Below, piece after piece: positions 1 to 9,009 of a stretch of DNA of 15,395 bases. The stretch is from Trachelipus rathkii (Eukaryota > Arthropoda > Malacostraca > Isopoda > Trachelipodidae): assembly GCA_015478945.1 (NCBI GenBank), contig JABUQX010078399.1, forward strand, positions 1 to 15,395, read 5' to 3'. The first letter of the stretch is position 1; each line of letters starts with the position of its first letter. The notes below the pieces were generated by a model. The model saw only the letters and a list, made by a program, of their open reading frames with translations, was not told the origin of the DNA and did no database searches. Made by a program: the position numbers and the translations under genes.

Positions 1-10
1 CTGTCTGATA

Positions 11-220
11 TCATGGGTTAAAAATATATGCCAATAAGTGAGCTTCTTTTACTGCTGATGATTCCTCCTTTTTACTTTTGCTATACATCTTGTCTGTTGA
101 GTGGTGGATTAGCTGTTCTAGCTCCATATTCATAATTTTCCAAATATAAACATCAGTCACTGTTAGTTTACAGTCATTGCCTTCTAGATTGGTTGAATGT
201 TGTTGGCTCACTGACGACTC
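11..220 (-). other. possible last coding exon of an unknown minus-strand gene
   Basis: On the minus strand a 66-codon open stretch ends in TGA at 13-11. It is entered just after a TTTTAG acceptor-like site (complement of 221-226), in a frame that is open from the acceptor to the stop. The translation is hydrophilic and not low-complexity, with a Leu/Glu/Lys-rich helical-looking middle (contains MNMELEQLIHH). The frame starts at GTG, not ATG, so it could only be coding as an exon entered by splicing. The pyrimidine tract before the acceptor is poor. I do not recognise the family. It could equally be chance open sequence. Confidence 0.2.
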
Positions 221-352
221 CTAAAATGCGTTTGGGATACTGTAAGTAAGCTTTTTGAAATGTTGTGCGATTGATTGGGGTAGTAAAAGATGTGAATTAT
301 CCTAAGGCTCGAAAACAAGAATCAGTTGGTTTGAAACTATTTTAAATTTTAC

Positions 353-512
353 AAATATATATATAATATATAATATATATATATATGTATATATATATTA
401 TATAATATATTATATATATATATAATTTATATATATCATATTGATGTGTGTTTATATATATTTATATATATAATATAATATATATATATATTATATACCA
501 TAACTATATTAT

Positions 513-544
<32 letters not shown>

Positions 545-560
545 AGTATATATATTATAG
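353..560. repeat. TA-dinucleotide array, left edge of the retroelement
   Basis: About 200 bases are almost entirely T and A, mainly alternating TA with interruptions near 440-450 and 497-507. The array stops at the point where similarity between the two LTR copies begins (TATAAGGGAG at 561). A second TA array lies at the far end of the element, so this one may be half of a split target-site microsatellite. Confidence 0.9.
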
Positions 561-1040
561 TATAAGGGAGCGTTATCTCTTTCATTGGAATCTGGAGCTA
601 AATGCTTGGTAGTTTCTAATGATATAGTATAGTCCGTAACTTGATAATATTTTAATGAATCATCTATTTTTGCGTTGTTATTCCTGGGATTTTTATTCTT
701 TTGTATGATTTTGGTTCAGCTTTGTGTTTACTTGTCTTGCTTGCGACTGTGGTAACAGATTGGGATTTGTATGAATTCTGAGTGTGTTTTTAGCCGTATG
801 TATGTGAGTCTTAGCGTCGTCTTTAGCATGTTTGATAGAAGATGGGTTTGTGAGTGTGAAGTACTTGCGTGTGGAACTGTGTTTCATATGTTATGGTTTC
901 TAGATGAATGTGAGGTGGTGTGCGTAGTAAGCGTATGGATGCAAGGTATAGGTTAGATTGTGGTTATTAAAAAGAGTTTAGGAGATTTTTATATGTTTAT
1001 ATCTCAACGCTGTAAAAAGTATCAATCCTGAAGTGGAATC

Positions 1041-1073
1041 TATATAAGACGTTGATTGCTTGCTCATTCAGAT
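1041..1073 (+). promoter_or_regulatory. candidate core promoter of the left LTR (TATA box plus initiator)
   Basis: TATATAAG at 1041-1048 lies 29 bases before the A of a TCAGAT initiator-like motif (1068-1073), close to normal TATA-to-start spacing. The matching place in the right LTR has a perfect arthropod-style TCAGTT initiator (11895-11900), but its TATA box is changed to TCGTGTAA. If transcription starts here, the region from about 1070 onward is R plus a very long U5. No transcript data are available. Confidence 0.45.
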
Positions 1074-1339
1074 TAGATTAATCTTATTGTCGCAGGTGTG
1101 GTGTTAAATCTGTGGGAAAATATAACTTGATTATTATACTTTCATGACAGAATTTAAATAAATAATGTAAAGATTATAGAAGGATATAGAAAAAATATAG
1201 GAAATTACTTATACACTCACAATATGTTTTGCAGAAGTTCTATTTCTCCAATAAGAAGTATCAAACATCGAAAATCAACAGATGAGATTGTTCCCCTCGT
1301 GGATGTTTATATTAATACAAAAGGGTATGTTTAAAACCT

Positions 1340-1349
1340 AATAAATAAA
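1340..1349 (+). terminator. candidate polyadenylation signal in the left LTR
   Basis: Overlapping AATAAA hexamers occur at 1340-1345 and 1344-1349, about 270 bases after the candidate start near 1070. The right LTR has AATAAA at the matching place (12197-12202). In the right copy these bases lie just inside the proposed antisense intron 2, next to its acceptor. AATAAA is common in AT-rich DNA, so the call rests mainly on conservation in both LTRs. Confidence 0.35.
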
Positions 1350-1407
1350 AGCAATTGATTAAAACTAGATAAAAATTATTGTAACTTAATATATTTATCT
1401 ACATTGG

Positions 1408-1580
1408 AACTAAGGTTGGGCTGAGACCCAACAGTGTGAGCAGTCTTTGGTCTAAAACAAGCTCTGGGTTGAATCAACCGTAAAAAATTGTCAAGCCTTG
1501 AGCAAATCTTGTATTTACAACTTGAAGAAGAACAAAGCCTGTTTTGAGAAACAGCATTAACTAATCGTGGGATTTGATTG
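1408..1580 (+). repeat. degenerate GGGCTGA-type short repeats in the left LTR
   Basis: Diverged copies of a roughly 30-base unit built around TTGGGCTGAG...CC occur here; the clearest copy is near 1415-1430. The region corresponds to the better preserved array at 12235-12507. Copy number and order differ between the LTRs, so this segment aligns poorly. Confidence 0.5.
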
Positions 1581-2574
1581 AAGTAATTCTACCACTGAAA
1601 CTAAATTACAAACTTACTTTGAAACTTACCTGATATTGAAACACGGTCATATGAAAACCATACCAATATAGAAGCCTTCGTCATTTTGGAATTGTTACTT
1701 ATATCATCGACTTGGAAAGTTACATTTTACACTCCATCATACCTGAAAAAGAAAAAGAGATAAAGAGATTGTTCTACATGAGAATTTCTACAAAGACGAA
1801 TAAATATAGAACTTACTGAAAATAGCCAAAGTATTCATTTGGAAGCAGGATATATATATCAAAGATAAGTATAGCGATTGTTGAGTGTAATTCACAAACA
1901 CGACACCACACTTTGCTCGGTGTCAAATTAATTCCTGGTTTATTACACTTGTTCATAGTTGTGGGTCATACGGCATTTCAGCTGTGGGATTGATTTCTTA
2001 TTTTTTATTACGAACCAGCTAATACCCAGTATTTACATCTTATTCTTAAATAGGGACCACTTCATGACCCCTATCCTCTGTCCTTAAACCTTTTTCACAG
2101 TAAAGTTATTGTTATAATAATCTTTTTCTTATCCCGGAGTTTATTTTCTTTATTATTAATATTTATTATTTTTATATTAAATCATTAAATATATTCTGAT
2201 CTACCTGAACTACTATAAACGATTTATGAGTGTATTAAGAGAGTAAAAAACAGAGATCTTATACAATCTGGCGTCATTGATGAATTCTTCACCCTGAGGT
2301 TACGTGGCTGCTCGCTCTAATCCTCAGGTCCTGCACAAATACCTTTCGTTTCCATGAAAGCCTGATACTTGGCTGATTGTCCGACGTCCTCCTCTAGTAC
2401 AAGTTTGTTCATCATTCATTAGAAGACAAGATTTAACTCATTGAAGGTAGTCGTAATTGTTATTGTTCATTTATTGAATTTTTTTATAATCATTTTTCTT
2501 CAAATATATATTGAGGGGAATAACGCAATTCCGTGGACGTTACTTCCCCTTACATAGAACACATTTATTTTAAT

Positions 2575-2592
2575 TGGCGCCCGAACAGGGAC
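2575..2592 (+). other. primer binding site for tRNA-Lys
   Basis: TGGCGCCCGAACAGGGAC is complementary to the 3' 18 bases of the lysine tRNA used by many retroelements and lentiviruses (the Lys3 type). It sits directly after the left LTR and 152 bases before the Gag start codon, where minus-strand DNA synthesis would be primed. An 18-base match at this position is not expected by chance, and it fixes the orientation of the element as plus. Confidence 0.93.
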
Positions 2593-2744
2593 CTGAGTGT
2601 CTTTGGTTCGGGTGGCCGCGCTTGCGGGTGATTCTGTTCACTACGCCATCACTTTTTCCACACTTCGTTCTTATTATTAATTGGTTTTCTCCGTTCAAAG
2701 GAGAAGTAACAGTATTTCTTATTTGGTTTTCTTGATTTATTAAA

Positions 2745-3167
2745 ATGGAACATAATCTTACCAAAGAAACACCAAGTTTATTGGATTTGGAATTGGATCA
2801 AGATCCACTGAAAGAAATGGGTACGGAAAATCATTCCGGTACCTCAGCTCAAAATGTGGATGTACAGGGATCATATCAATCCCTACAATCGGAAACATGC
2901 ATAGGCGCAGAAGGTGGCGCTGATGATATAAAAGGAATATTAAATATGCCTTCAGATCGGCTATTGCCAGCTCCAATGTTAAAAGATATGTTGTCCAGAG
3001 TTAAAAGGGACACACAGTTAGTAGAAGAAATGTTAGTTCAACAAGATCAAAGAACTAACATTCCAGCTAATTTTGAACCAACTAGGATACAGTCACACAC
3101 GTTAATGGTGAACAACAATCCCTCTAGCTTTTCGATTTCCTTGGATGGCATTCTTTCGTTGCTATAA
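2745..3167 (+). pseudogene. Gag N-terminal fragment, truncated by stop
   Basis: A 140-codon frame begins at an ATG in good context (AAAATGG), 152 bases after the primer binding site, where Gag of an LTR element normally begins. The first part is acidic and Ser/Thr/Gln-rich. Around residues 75-105 there is a helical, heptad-like stretch (LKDMLSRVKRD... EEMLVQQ) that may form a coiled coil. No specific domain was recognised, and the Gag assignment rests on position. The last 15 or so residues may already belong to disrupted sequence. The frame ends in TAA at 3165-3167, far short of a normal Gag length. Confidence 0.6.
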
Positions 3168-3678
3168 GTATGAGTTTCATTGACGCTCTGGGAATATTCG
3201 TTACATAATACTATTGCACCACTGAGATAGTGATTGTGTGATGCGATATAGGTGTTGTATGTCTAAGTAAAGATTGAGTCTAACCTTACTACGCGTGATA
3301 GAATAGAGTTGTATCGTGTCATTATAGACTGTATAATAGGACGCTCACTGGAAGCGGTTTGTTATTGTCTGTGCTGTGATGAACGTGAATATTTTAATAG
3401 ACCCATTTTGACGTAAGATAGTGTTGATGTGGATCTTGATAGGAGAACTATTGAAAGAGTTGTTTCTGCTCTCATTGAGTCGTCTTCTTGCTCGTATTGC
3501 GTTATCAGTATATTGCTCGGATTATTTATGTACTAGGTCATATATAGCGTGTTTAGTGTGATAAAGTGGTAATCAATCTTTGCGGTTACACGTTGCATAT
3601 GCGCTCAGCGATACTGATGGTGAGATATAGTCTTGTTCCGGATCTTAATAGTGGTGCTTATACCGTAGAAATCTCTAA
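3168..3678 (+). other. disrupted Gag-region block, no readable protein
   Basis: No frame stays open for long on either strand, and no motif was recognised. By hand count the block has about 21 CpG dinucleotides in about 510 bases, roughly twice the density of the preceding Gag fragment (9 in 423), and it looks G+T-rich. It lies between two Gag-like islands, so it occupies the place of Gag coding sequence. Confidence 0.5.
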
Positions 3679-3975
3679 CCTTGGAACCACATAACTTACA
3701 CTCAACCTAACCTGGGTTATGCTTATGGTGGTCTACCCCAGTATCAAAATAGGCCATTATTACAGCCTCAGCCTCTGCCTCAACCGATGCTTCCTAATAT
3801 GGCTTTACCAAATCAGACCTATTCAAGATCTAGTGGACCTGAAGTTCCTTTATATACAGGTCAGCAAATTAAGAATCATTTGGATATGCTAACAGAAGCC
3901 ATTTCATTTGCTGTCTCACTCTCAAGAATAGTGCAAACAGCTTGGAAGGTTGTAGACCCGGAATACAAATATTGA
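3679..3975 (+). pseudogene. Gag internal fragment, Pro/Gln-rich linker and following helix
   Basis: The frame is open from just after a TAA at 3676 to a TGA at 3973-3975. The first half is rich in Pro, Gln, Leu, Tyr and Asn, with repeated PQP/LPQP units, typical of the flexible linker before the capsid domain in Gag. The second half (from about 3841) reads SGPEVPLYTGQQ and then a helical stretch, reminiscent of the start of a retrotransposon Gag capsid domain. There is no start codon where this frame opens, so it is an internal piece of a formerly longer gene. After about residue 85 the sequence may be degraded. Confidence 0.55.
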
Positions 3976-4948
3976 GCGATCAAGTGAGCGTCGCTATGGA
4001 TAGTTGCCTATATGGTTGTGTTGTGTGGGAATGATTTATAGGTGAGGCACTATATTGTGTCCGTACTGTAAGTTCGATTAACGTGGGGTGTGTGGTTTAC
4101 CGGGAGATTTATGGAGCAGTGGCTCTGTCATTGCTAGTACAGATATTGAGTTGCTGTTGAAGAGTGAGCATTGTCCTTAACGGTATAACAGCGCATGTTG
4201 GAGTCGTCAGAGAGTGGCAGTGGTGCGAGTGGTGTCTCACCTATGCTACGTCGATGTAGTAGTAGATTGCTTGGTGGGACAGTGAGATTTACTATATGTG
4301 TTAGGGGATGTGTGGTGAGCTGTGTTATATTGTATATGGAAATAATTGGTTTAGTCGTGATCTCAGGTGATAGTTATTGTTAGCTAATCGCTCGAACTGA
4401 GTGTATGTGTTACTGATTATGGCACAGTTGAGTGTGTGAGCATAGTGATAACGATGTCTGTGTTATTGTGAAGGATGGATGCCGTAAGATATGATGTGTT
4501 AATATGTTAATGTAGATACATCATATACTGCATGAAAGAGCCGATTTACGGTTGGGTGCGAAGGATCGCTTAGAGAGATTCATCGTTGTATTTGTCACTC
4601 TCTAAGATTTGAGACGCAGTTTGTTGCGCTTTCAGGATTTCATCGCATAAGCGTTCTGAAAGAGTATTAATAGAGTATGTACGGTAGCAGATCGGGCGAA
4701 AGGTAGTAAGCTTCGCACTGGGTATTGCCCTTGAGGCAGATTGCGATTCGATTGTATACTTGCTTAGGCTGTGACACGTTGTAGTTGTTGTTAGTATTCT
4801 TCGCGTTCCACACAATTCATATAATTCGATATTCAAATTAACGTGTTGATGGAACTCGTTGACAATTTCTTAAGGATGCAGGGCTAATAGAAAGTATACG
4901 AGTAACCATGGAGACATTCGAGGTAGCGCTAGTATATATGTCTAGCAA
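3976..4948 (+). other. disrupted block in the Gag capsid region
   Basis: This block is dense in stops on the plus strand, with no recognisable protein. The line 4201-4260 is 63% G+T by hand count, against 48% for the line 9721-9780 in the tail frame. A minus-strand open stretch at 4570-4836 shows no family resemblance and is probably chance. I see no RNA gene or repeat here. Confidence 0.5.
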
Positions 4949-5242
4949 GTGTACTCATCTTTGGAAGAAATAGTAATTATACTGACGGCTTGGCTGCTCA
5001 TTGTGCATTCTCATACATTCCTCAGATCTCAGATGATTATTGGTATGAATAAATCATATTCTCTAAGTGATGTGAGTGAGTTCAGTGAAGATAGATGGAG
5101 TGAATGTGAAGATGATTTGATAACTCGTAGAAGTGATGAGAGTAGTGAGACGTGTAATGGTCGCGCTGAGTTGTCCTTCGCGATCAAGATGACTCTATTC
5201 AGAAGCATCCTGAGGGGATATGATATACGAGCGGCGCTGTGA
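4949..5242 (+). pseudogene. possible Gag capsid C-terminal remnant
   Basis: A 97-codon frame without a proper ATG start ends in TGA at 5240-5242. Most of it is not recognisable. Its last part (about 5187-5239) reads TLFRSILRGYDIRAAL, which resembles the conserved F-x-x-G-L-x-x-x-x-I-R-x-x-L region near the end of the retrotransposon Gag capsid domain. A stretch just upstream is rich in Arg, Ser and Glu. The position, between the Pro-rich Gag segment and the zinc knuckles, fits. The assignment is weak because most of the frame looks degraded. Confidence 0.3.
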
Positions 5243-5596
5243 GTGATTAAAGTTTCATTGATGTCTATATATGGTCCTGGATAGTCGCCATAAAGGCGTA
5301 ACGTCGGTCGCGTATCATCGTTTGAACAAACCTTACAGTATAATGATTCGTTGAGTCATGGGTAGAGCTTAATGAGATTTATCTCGTGGTAGCTATATAG
5401 GAGTGAGATAGTCAAGAACGTGAGGCGATTGGCTGTAATTGGGTATGAGAGATCCTCATCAGTTACATATTATTGGAGACTTCGAGATCTCGATCGAGAA
5501 CGGTGTCGCGCGTTCCACTTGGTGGAGAAGGGAGAGGCGAAATAATTATTCAATAATAACGCAAGTCCCACAGGTGAGGATAAAAAGAAATTAATC

Positions 5597-5699
5597 TGCG
5601 AGTATTGTGAAAAAACGGGGTCATAGAATGAGAGAATGCTACAAATACTAGCGTTATTGTGCTATTTGTAAAAGAAGGCGACACATACGGGTCTCGACG
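5597..5699 (+). pseudogene. two damaged CCHC zinc knuckles of Gag nucleocapsid
   Basis: Knuckle 1 has Cys codons at 5597 and 5606 (CEYC), then His at 5622 and Cys at 5637. The spacing is C-x2-C-x4-H-x4-C, but one extra base lies between the second Cys and the His, in a run of A and G. A TAG at 5649 follows. Knuckle 2 has Cys at 5658 and 5667 (CAIC) and His at 5682, but the position for the last Cys is Thr (5697). Such knuckles bind RNA in Gag nucleocapsid, and their place before the protease is normal. The basic residues KRRR lie between Cys and His of knuckle 2. Confidence 0.6.
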
Positions 5700-6491
5700 T
5701 AGCTTGAAGTGTTATATATTCTATTATCATTTCTTAGACAATAAAAGGTTTCGTTGTTCTCGAGTTCATATTTTCGCTAGAAAAATCCGAGATTAACTAG
5801 TAGTAGGGTTATGAGTGTCTTTTTGTAAGAACCCACAGTATCTGGCATGTAGTGTAGTTATTGTGGAGCTGATAATTGTCCTGTACAGGACTTACCTAAC
5901 CTCGAAACTGTGAATTAAGTCTCCTAGGAGAGAGTGGGTGGACCGTTTTAAACTCCTAATAATCTCGTATGATGGGTGATTCACGCGTATGGAGAATTCG
6001 CGCTCCGTGGACCGCGCAGGGTGAAACGCCTGACTTCTGGAGGTAGTTAGGAAAGTATGTTTCACTCAACTCGAAGAGTGGGAACATCCGTTGAGGCGAT
6101 CATGTTCTATACGATCCGATAGGCAAGGAACCAGTTCAACCAACAAGTCTGGAAATTATTTAGAATGCGTCTTGTGAAGCATTTGTCTTAAGTACAGCAT
6201 TATCGAGGGGCTGCATCTGTCATCTCGGCGTAAAGGATAAGCCTGGATCGTTTCCCGTACATTCCATGAAGAAAGGATATCCCTTGTTCATTGGTAGATA
6301 TAGGCTGTCGTGGGTTGTAGTCTGCCGTGATAGATGGTCAACTCCAGACTTGGGTCGTCCGTACAGAGATGAATGTTATAGATTGTGGTTTGGTTCTTGG
6401 ATCCAGGTGTGAGAGATATTTGAAAGGGTCAATATCTCAATGACTGCTCAGAGAGTCTGTGAATTTGTAAGATACGTGACTCAGATGATGA
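5700..6491 (+). other. disrupted block between nucleocapsid and protease
   Basis: Frequent stops occur in all frames, with no recognisable domain. In an intact element this would hold the end of Gag and the Gag-Pol junction. I could not identify a frameshift signal or a readthrough stop. Nothing else was seen. Confidence 0.45.
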
Positions 6492-6821
6492 GAGATCAAT
6501 GTGCCTATCAAATTTTATGTCGGGCTGAATATTGAACCCTTAATGGTTTCCGTTGTTTTAGATGATATTGGGAGTCCTCAGCATGATTGTCTCGTGGACA
6601 GTGGGGCTGGGGTAAACTTAGTTAGCTCTGAAGTAATTCCTTTGTTGGGAGAACACAAGGAAATCCTACCTTCCGCAGAAGCCGGTGTCAAAGCCATAAG
6701 TGGCTTTGCTAATAAGCAAAGAATTCCGATTTCACAATATGTGAATCTGAAATTAAAATTTTCGTCAGGATTCTCTACTAAATCCTGCTCCGCCTATTTG
6801 TACTTGTACCATCATCAGTAA
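6492..6821 (+). pseudogene. retropepsin-like aspartic protease fragment
   Basis: The frame is open from after a TGA at 6489 to a TAA at 6819. It contains CLVDSGAGVNLV, with the catalytic Asp-Ser-Gly-Ala motif at 6597-6608, preceded by a hydrophobic strand (MVSVVLDD) as in retropepsins. Later the segment AISGFANKQRIPISQ fits the flap region. This protease would cleave the Gag-Pol polyprotein as a homodimer. There is no ATG at the start, so it is an internal part of Pol. The length (about 110 codons) is near a full retropepsin. However, the final 10-15 residues look degraded, and the Ile-Ile-Gly/Leu-Leu-Gly motif that normally closes the fold was not found. Confidence 0.75.
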
Positions 6822-7662
6822 TATGTATTGGAAGGATTGGTGAATACCGCCATTGTGTGAGAGGTGCGTTGATGGGTAGCCGTGGTGACGTGGTTTTCGC
6901 GAAGTCGATGAAGAAGTACCATGGCTCAGTATGAATGCTATGGTAGTGTTGGTAAGGCGGTTATGACTTGGGTGGGGCTGTTTCACGTTTAGCGTAAACC
7001 AGACTTAACACTTTGTACTGATATTATATATGATTTAATGCATTGGATAAGGTGTAAAGGGTGTTGTGTTGATTTGTGGAAGAGAAAGGAATTTAACATG
7101 TAGCTGCCTAATTGATTGATAGGATGGTTGGTTAGTGCGAGATGACATTGCTGGGATGTTGACTGATGAATTATTATCTTGTATGCTCAAATGTTCAATC
7201 ATAGGCACGCGCATGAATGGTGAGCATGGGTGATATAAGCCTCACTGTACACGGCGTAATGTATGCTGGGTCGGTTTGGTGTCTGCTGTGAATAGATGTA
7301 TTAAAGCTGGTCGTCTAAGGCTACATAGATATGTATGGCGATCGTAGCGATGATTTGGTTCTCAATGTTTCAATGTTTTGGTTTATACATTTAACAGATC
7401 TGTGTCTATATTGTTGATGTTGGTACGAGCGGCGCTCGGTTATGCATCTTGTGTATGGTTCGGTCGTCAATAATCGTATAATATTTTTGCCATGAGGTCG
7501 GATGGATTGTCGTACGCGCTCTAGGTTTTGATTTTAAAGAGGTTGAGTCGCGTAGTTGTTACATAGTGCCAGTTGATTCGAAGGTAATTGGGACTTAGTG
7601 AAGTAATTCTCATTATGTAAGCTGAGATGATAGAGTTTCCTTAAGCTATGTGAGAATCTAAA
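6822..7662 (+). other. disrupted block where reverse transcriptase/RNase H should lie
   Basis: No Tyr-x-Asp-Asp catalytic motif and no RNase H motif was found in any frame. Stops are dense. The block is only about 840 bases, whereas a gypsy-type reverse transcriptase plus RNase H normally needs clearly more than 1 kb. So the sequence is both scrambled and shortened relative to an intact Pol. No other feature was seen. Confidence 0.5.
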
Positions 7663-7980
7663 TTGGCGATCGTCGATCAGTCTTGTCGACTATCTTACTT
7701 GTGTTTGAAATGCGAATTTATTATACATGGGAACATTGTTTACACTTTATGGAATAAGGTCTCTTTAGATTTTCTAATGCATATTGTCTTGAATCTTCAT
7801 AGTTCATGCGCTCACATAGGTAGGAACAAATTGGTTCAGCTGGTATATAAACAGTTCTGGCACCCCAGAGTTAACCACGTCATTTCAGATGTGGTTCGTT
7901 GTTGCCCAATTTGCCAGAAGCAAAAGACCTTTTCATCGAATGTGACTCCCCCAATGTTAAAAATTCTTGCAATCTCTTAA
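7663..7980 (+). pseudogene. integrase zinc-binding (H2C2) domain fragment
   Basis: The frame has a clear integrase N-terminal zinc finger: His at 7798 and 7813, then 29 residues, then Cys at 7903 and 7912, i.e. H-x4-H-x29-C-x2-C. Between them the segment CAHIGRNKLVQLVYKQFWHP has the typical H-G/IG...K-L...FWHP pattern of gypsy-type integrases, followed by CPICQKQK and a Pro-Pro-Met-Leu-Lys-Ile segment. This domain helps integrase multimerise and bind the element ends. The first 45 or so residues are not recognisable. The frame begins at TTG, not ATG, and stops with TAA just as the catalytic core should begin. Confidence 0.8.
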
Positions 7981-8093
7981 TTTTGCTAGTGACGCACATG
8001 GATTGTCTGGCCAGTTCCCGTAAAACTTTTAAAGGGGAATACAATCTAATTAGGAAGTGGGACATTAGGTTTTCAAGTGAGGTAAGACAGTGA
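7950..8093 (+). pseudogene. start of integrase catalytic core, in another frame
   Basis: Right after the zinc finger, a frame shifted relative to it reads THMDCLASSRKTFKGEY (Asp at 8001-8003). Its position and the Met-Asp-x-Leu context fit the first catalytic Asp of the D,D-35-E integrase core. The change of frame relative to the zinc finger implies an indel near 7960-7990. The second Asp and the Glu were not found downstream. The frame ends at TGA (8091-8093). Confidence 0.45.
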
Positions 8094-9009
8094 GTCGCTC
8101 ATGTTTATTTCTCAGTGGGTCAGGTATTGGTCGTCCGCAAGGTAGCATGAATATGACCTCAGTCAGCGGGTGACAGTTATTCAGAATAATTCAAAACTCA
8201 TAAGTTCTTATTCGCGTTCTTATCCGTAAAGGTGCCAATTCGGGAATTCTCTAGAGCGCTGTATGATACATGGCACTGAGTGGTCACGAAGTCACTAATG
8301 TTTTGTCAAAACAAGTAACTGGTCAGGAATTACCACGAAATATAAAACGATGTATTGTGTACGTGTTGCACCGTTGACTGCCAAGTCCTTCGCTAGTTGT
8401 TGAGATGGGGGTGTGGTGGGAACGTTTTAATCTCAGTCCATTCAAATATTTGAAGTGCTTGGTTCTTAGAAACCTGTCAAATGGGATGCACGAGCATGTT
8501 GTACGTGCATCTATGTCGATACAAGTTAATGCGGTAGTTAGTATTTGCTATGTTAGGAATATGAAGTTATCCTGATCATAGTTTTTGGGATGTCACCCTT
8601 CCTGATTTTTACTACAAAGTCCCATGTCACGCATACACGTTCGACCTGTGTAGCGCTGCGCGGTACTGAAAGTATGTGCTAGATGATGTGTAGTCTTTGT
8701 AAGTCGGTTTTGTGAGATAAAAGAAGGTTACAATAGTACGGATCATTAGGTGTGCTTCGGGCAAAGTCATTTCGGCGTAGACACGTATCTGACCGTGTTC
8801 CAGTACTAATCGCTAGTGGAAGTTCCAGAAAGTCGATGGGGGTGGGAGATCATGTGGACCATTATTAGTTGAAGAGGTGAATCCGTAAGACGCCTTGGGT
8901 TCCCTACTCAATACGACATTAGGCGGAGAGTATAATAGACAATTCACTGATCGCATACAAGAAGGTCCACTTTCTCATCTGAGGGGTGGGATTGACATAC
9001 CCGAATTAA
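8094..9009 (+). other. disrupted block replacing the rest of the integrase core
   Basis: Stops occur in all frames. The line 8401-8460 is 65% G+T by hand count. No integrase core motif, chromodomain or GPY/F motif could be read. By position the block corresponds to the integrase core and C-terminal domains. No RNA gene or repeat was seen. Confidence 0.45.

Larger units (their letters stand above)
1109..1838 (-). pseudogene. decayed left-LTR copy of the antisense spliced frame
   Basis: The left LTR keeps several splice sites seen on the minus strand of the right LTR: the exon 1 donor CA|GTAAGT at 1817/1816, the same 74-base intron (1743-1816) ending in a pyrimidine tract and CAG, the exon 2 donor CAG|GTAAGT at 1630/1629, the exon 3 acceptor TTATTAG at 1338, and the exon 4 acceptor CCCACAG at 1110. 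The reading frame is lost. Exon 2 is 113 instead of 117 bases and hits TAA soon after its two ATG codons; exon 3 has an early TAA; exon 4 begins ATT TAA. The exon 4 donor is also gone. Confidence 0.45.
561..2574 (+). repeat. left (5') long terminal repeat
   Basis: This is the direct repeat partner of about 11543-13470. Both copies begin with TATA(A)AGGGAG followed by a related stretch ending in CTGGAG, so homology starts at 561 and 11543. Alignment is clear again around 950-1340 and very tight over 1593-2250. About 80 bases near 2330-2410 are strongly diverged, and 2440-2540 is again nearly identical. The end is placed just before the primer binding site at 2575; the terminal sequence is TTTTAATT. 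The stretch 635-950 is longer and more G+T-rich than its counterpart. The length is large for a gypsy-type LTR. Confidence 0.8.

Noticed and set aside
693..956. Overlapping 60-64 codon frames on both strands in the left LTR
   Set aside because: The region is G+T-skewed, has no counterpart in the right LTR, and neither frame resembles a protein.
4570..4836. 88-codon minus-strand open frame
   Set aside because: It lies within the disrupted Gag block, opposite the element's coding strand, with no family resemblance, no splice context and no promoter signal.
6765..6986. 73-codon minus-strand frame
   Set aside because: It spans the end of the protease island and disrupted sequence, with no motif; likely chance.
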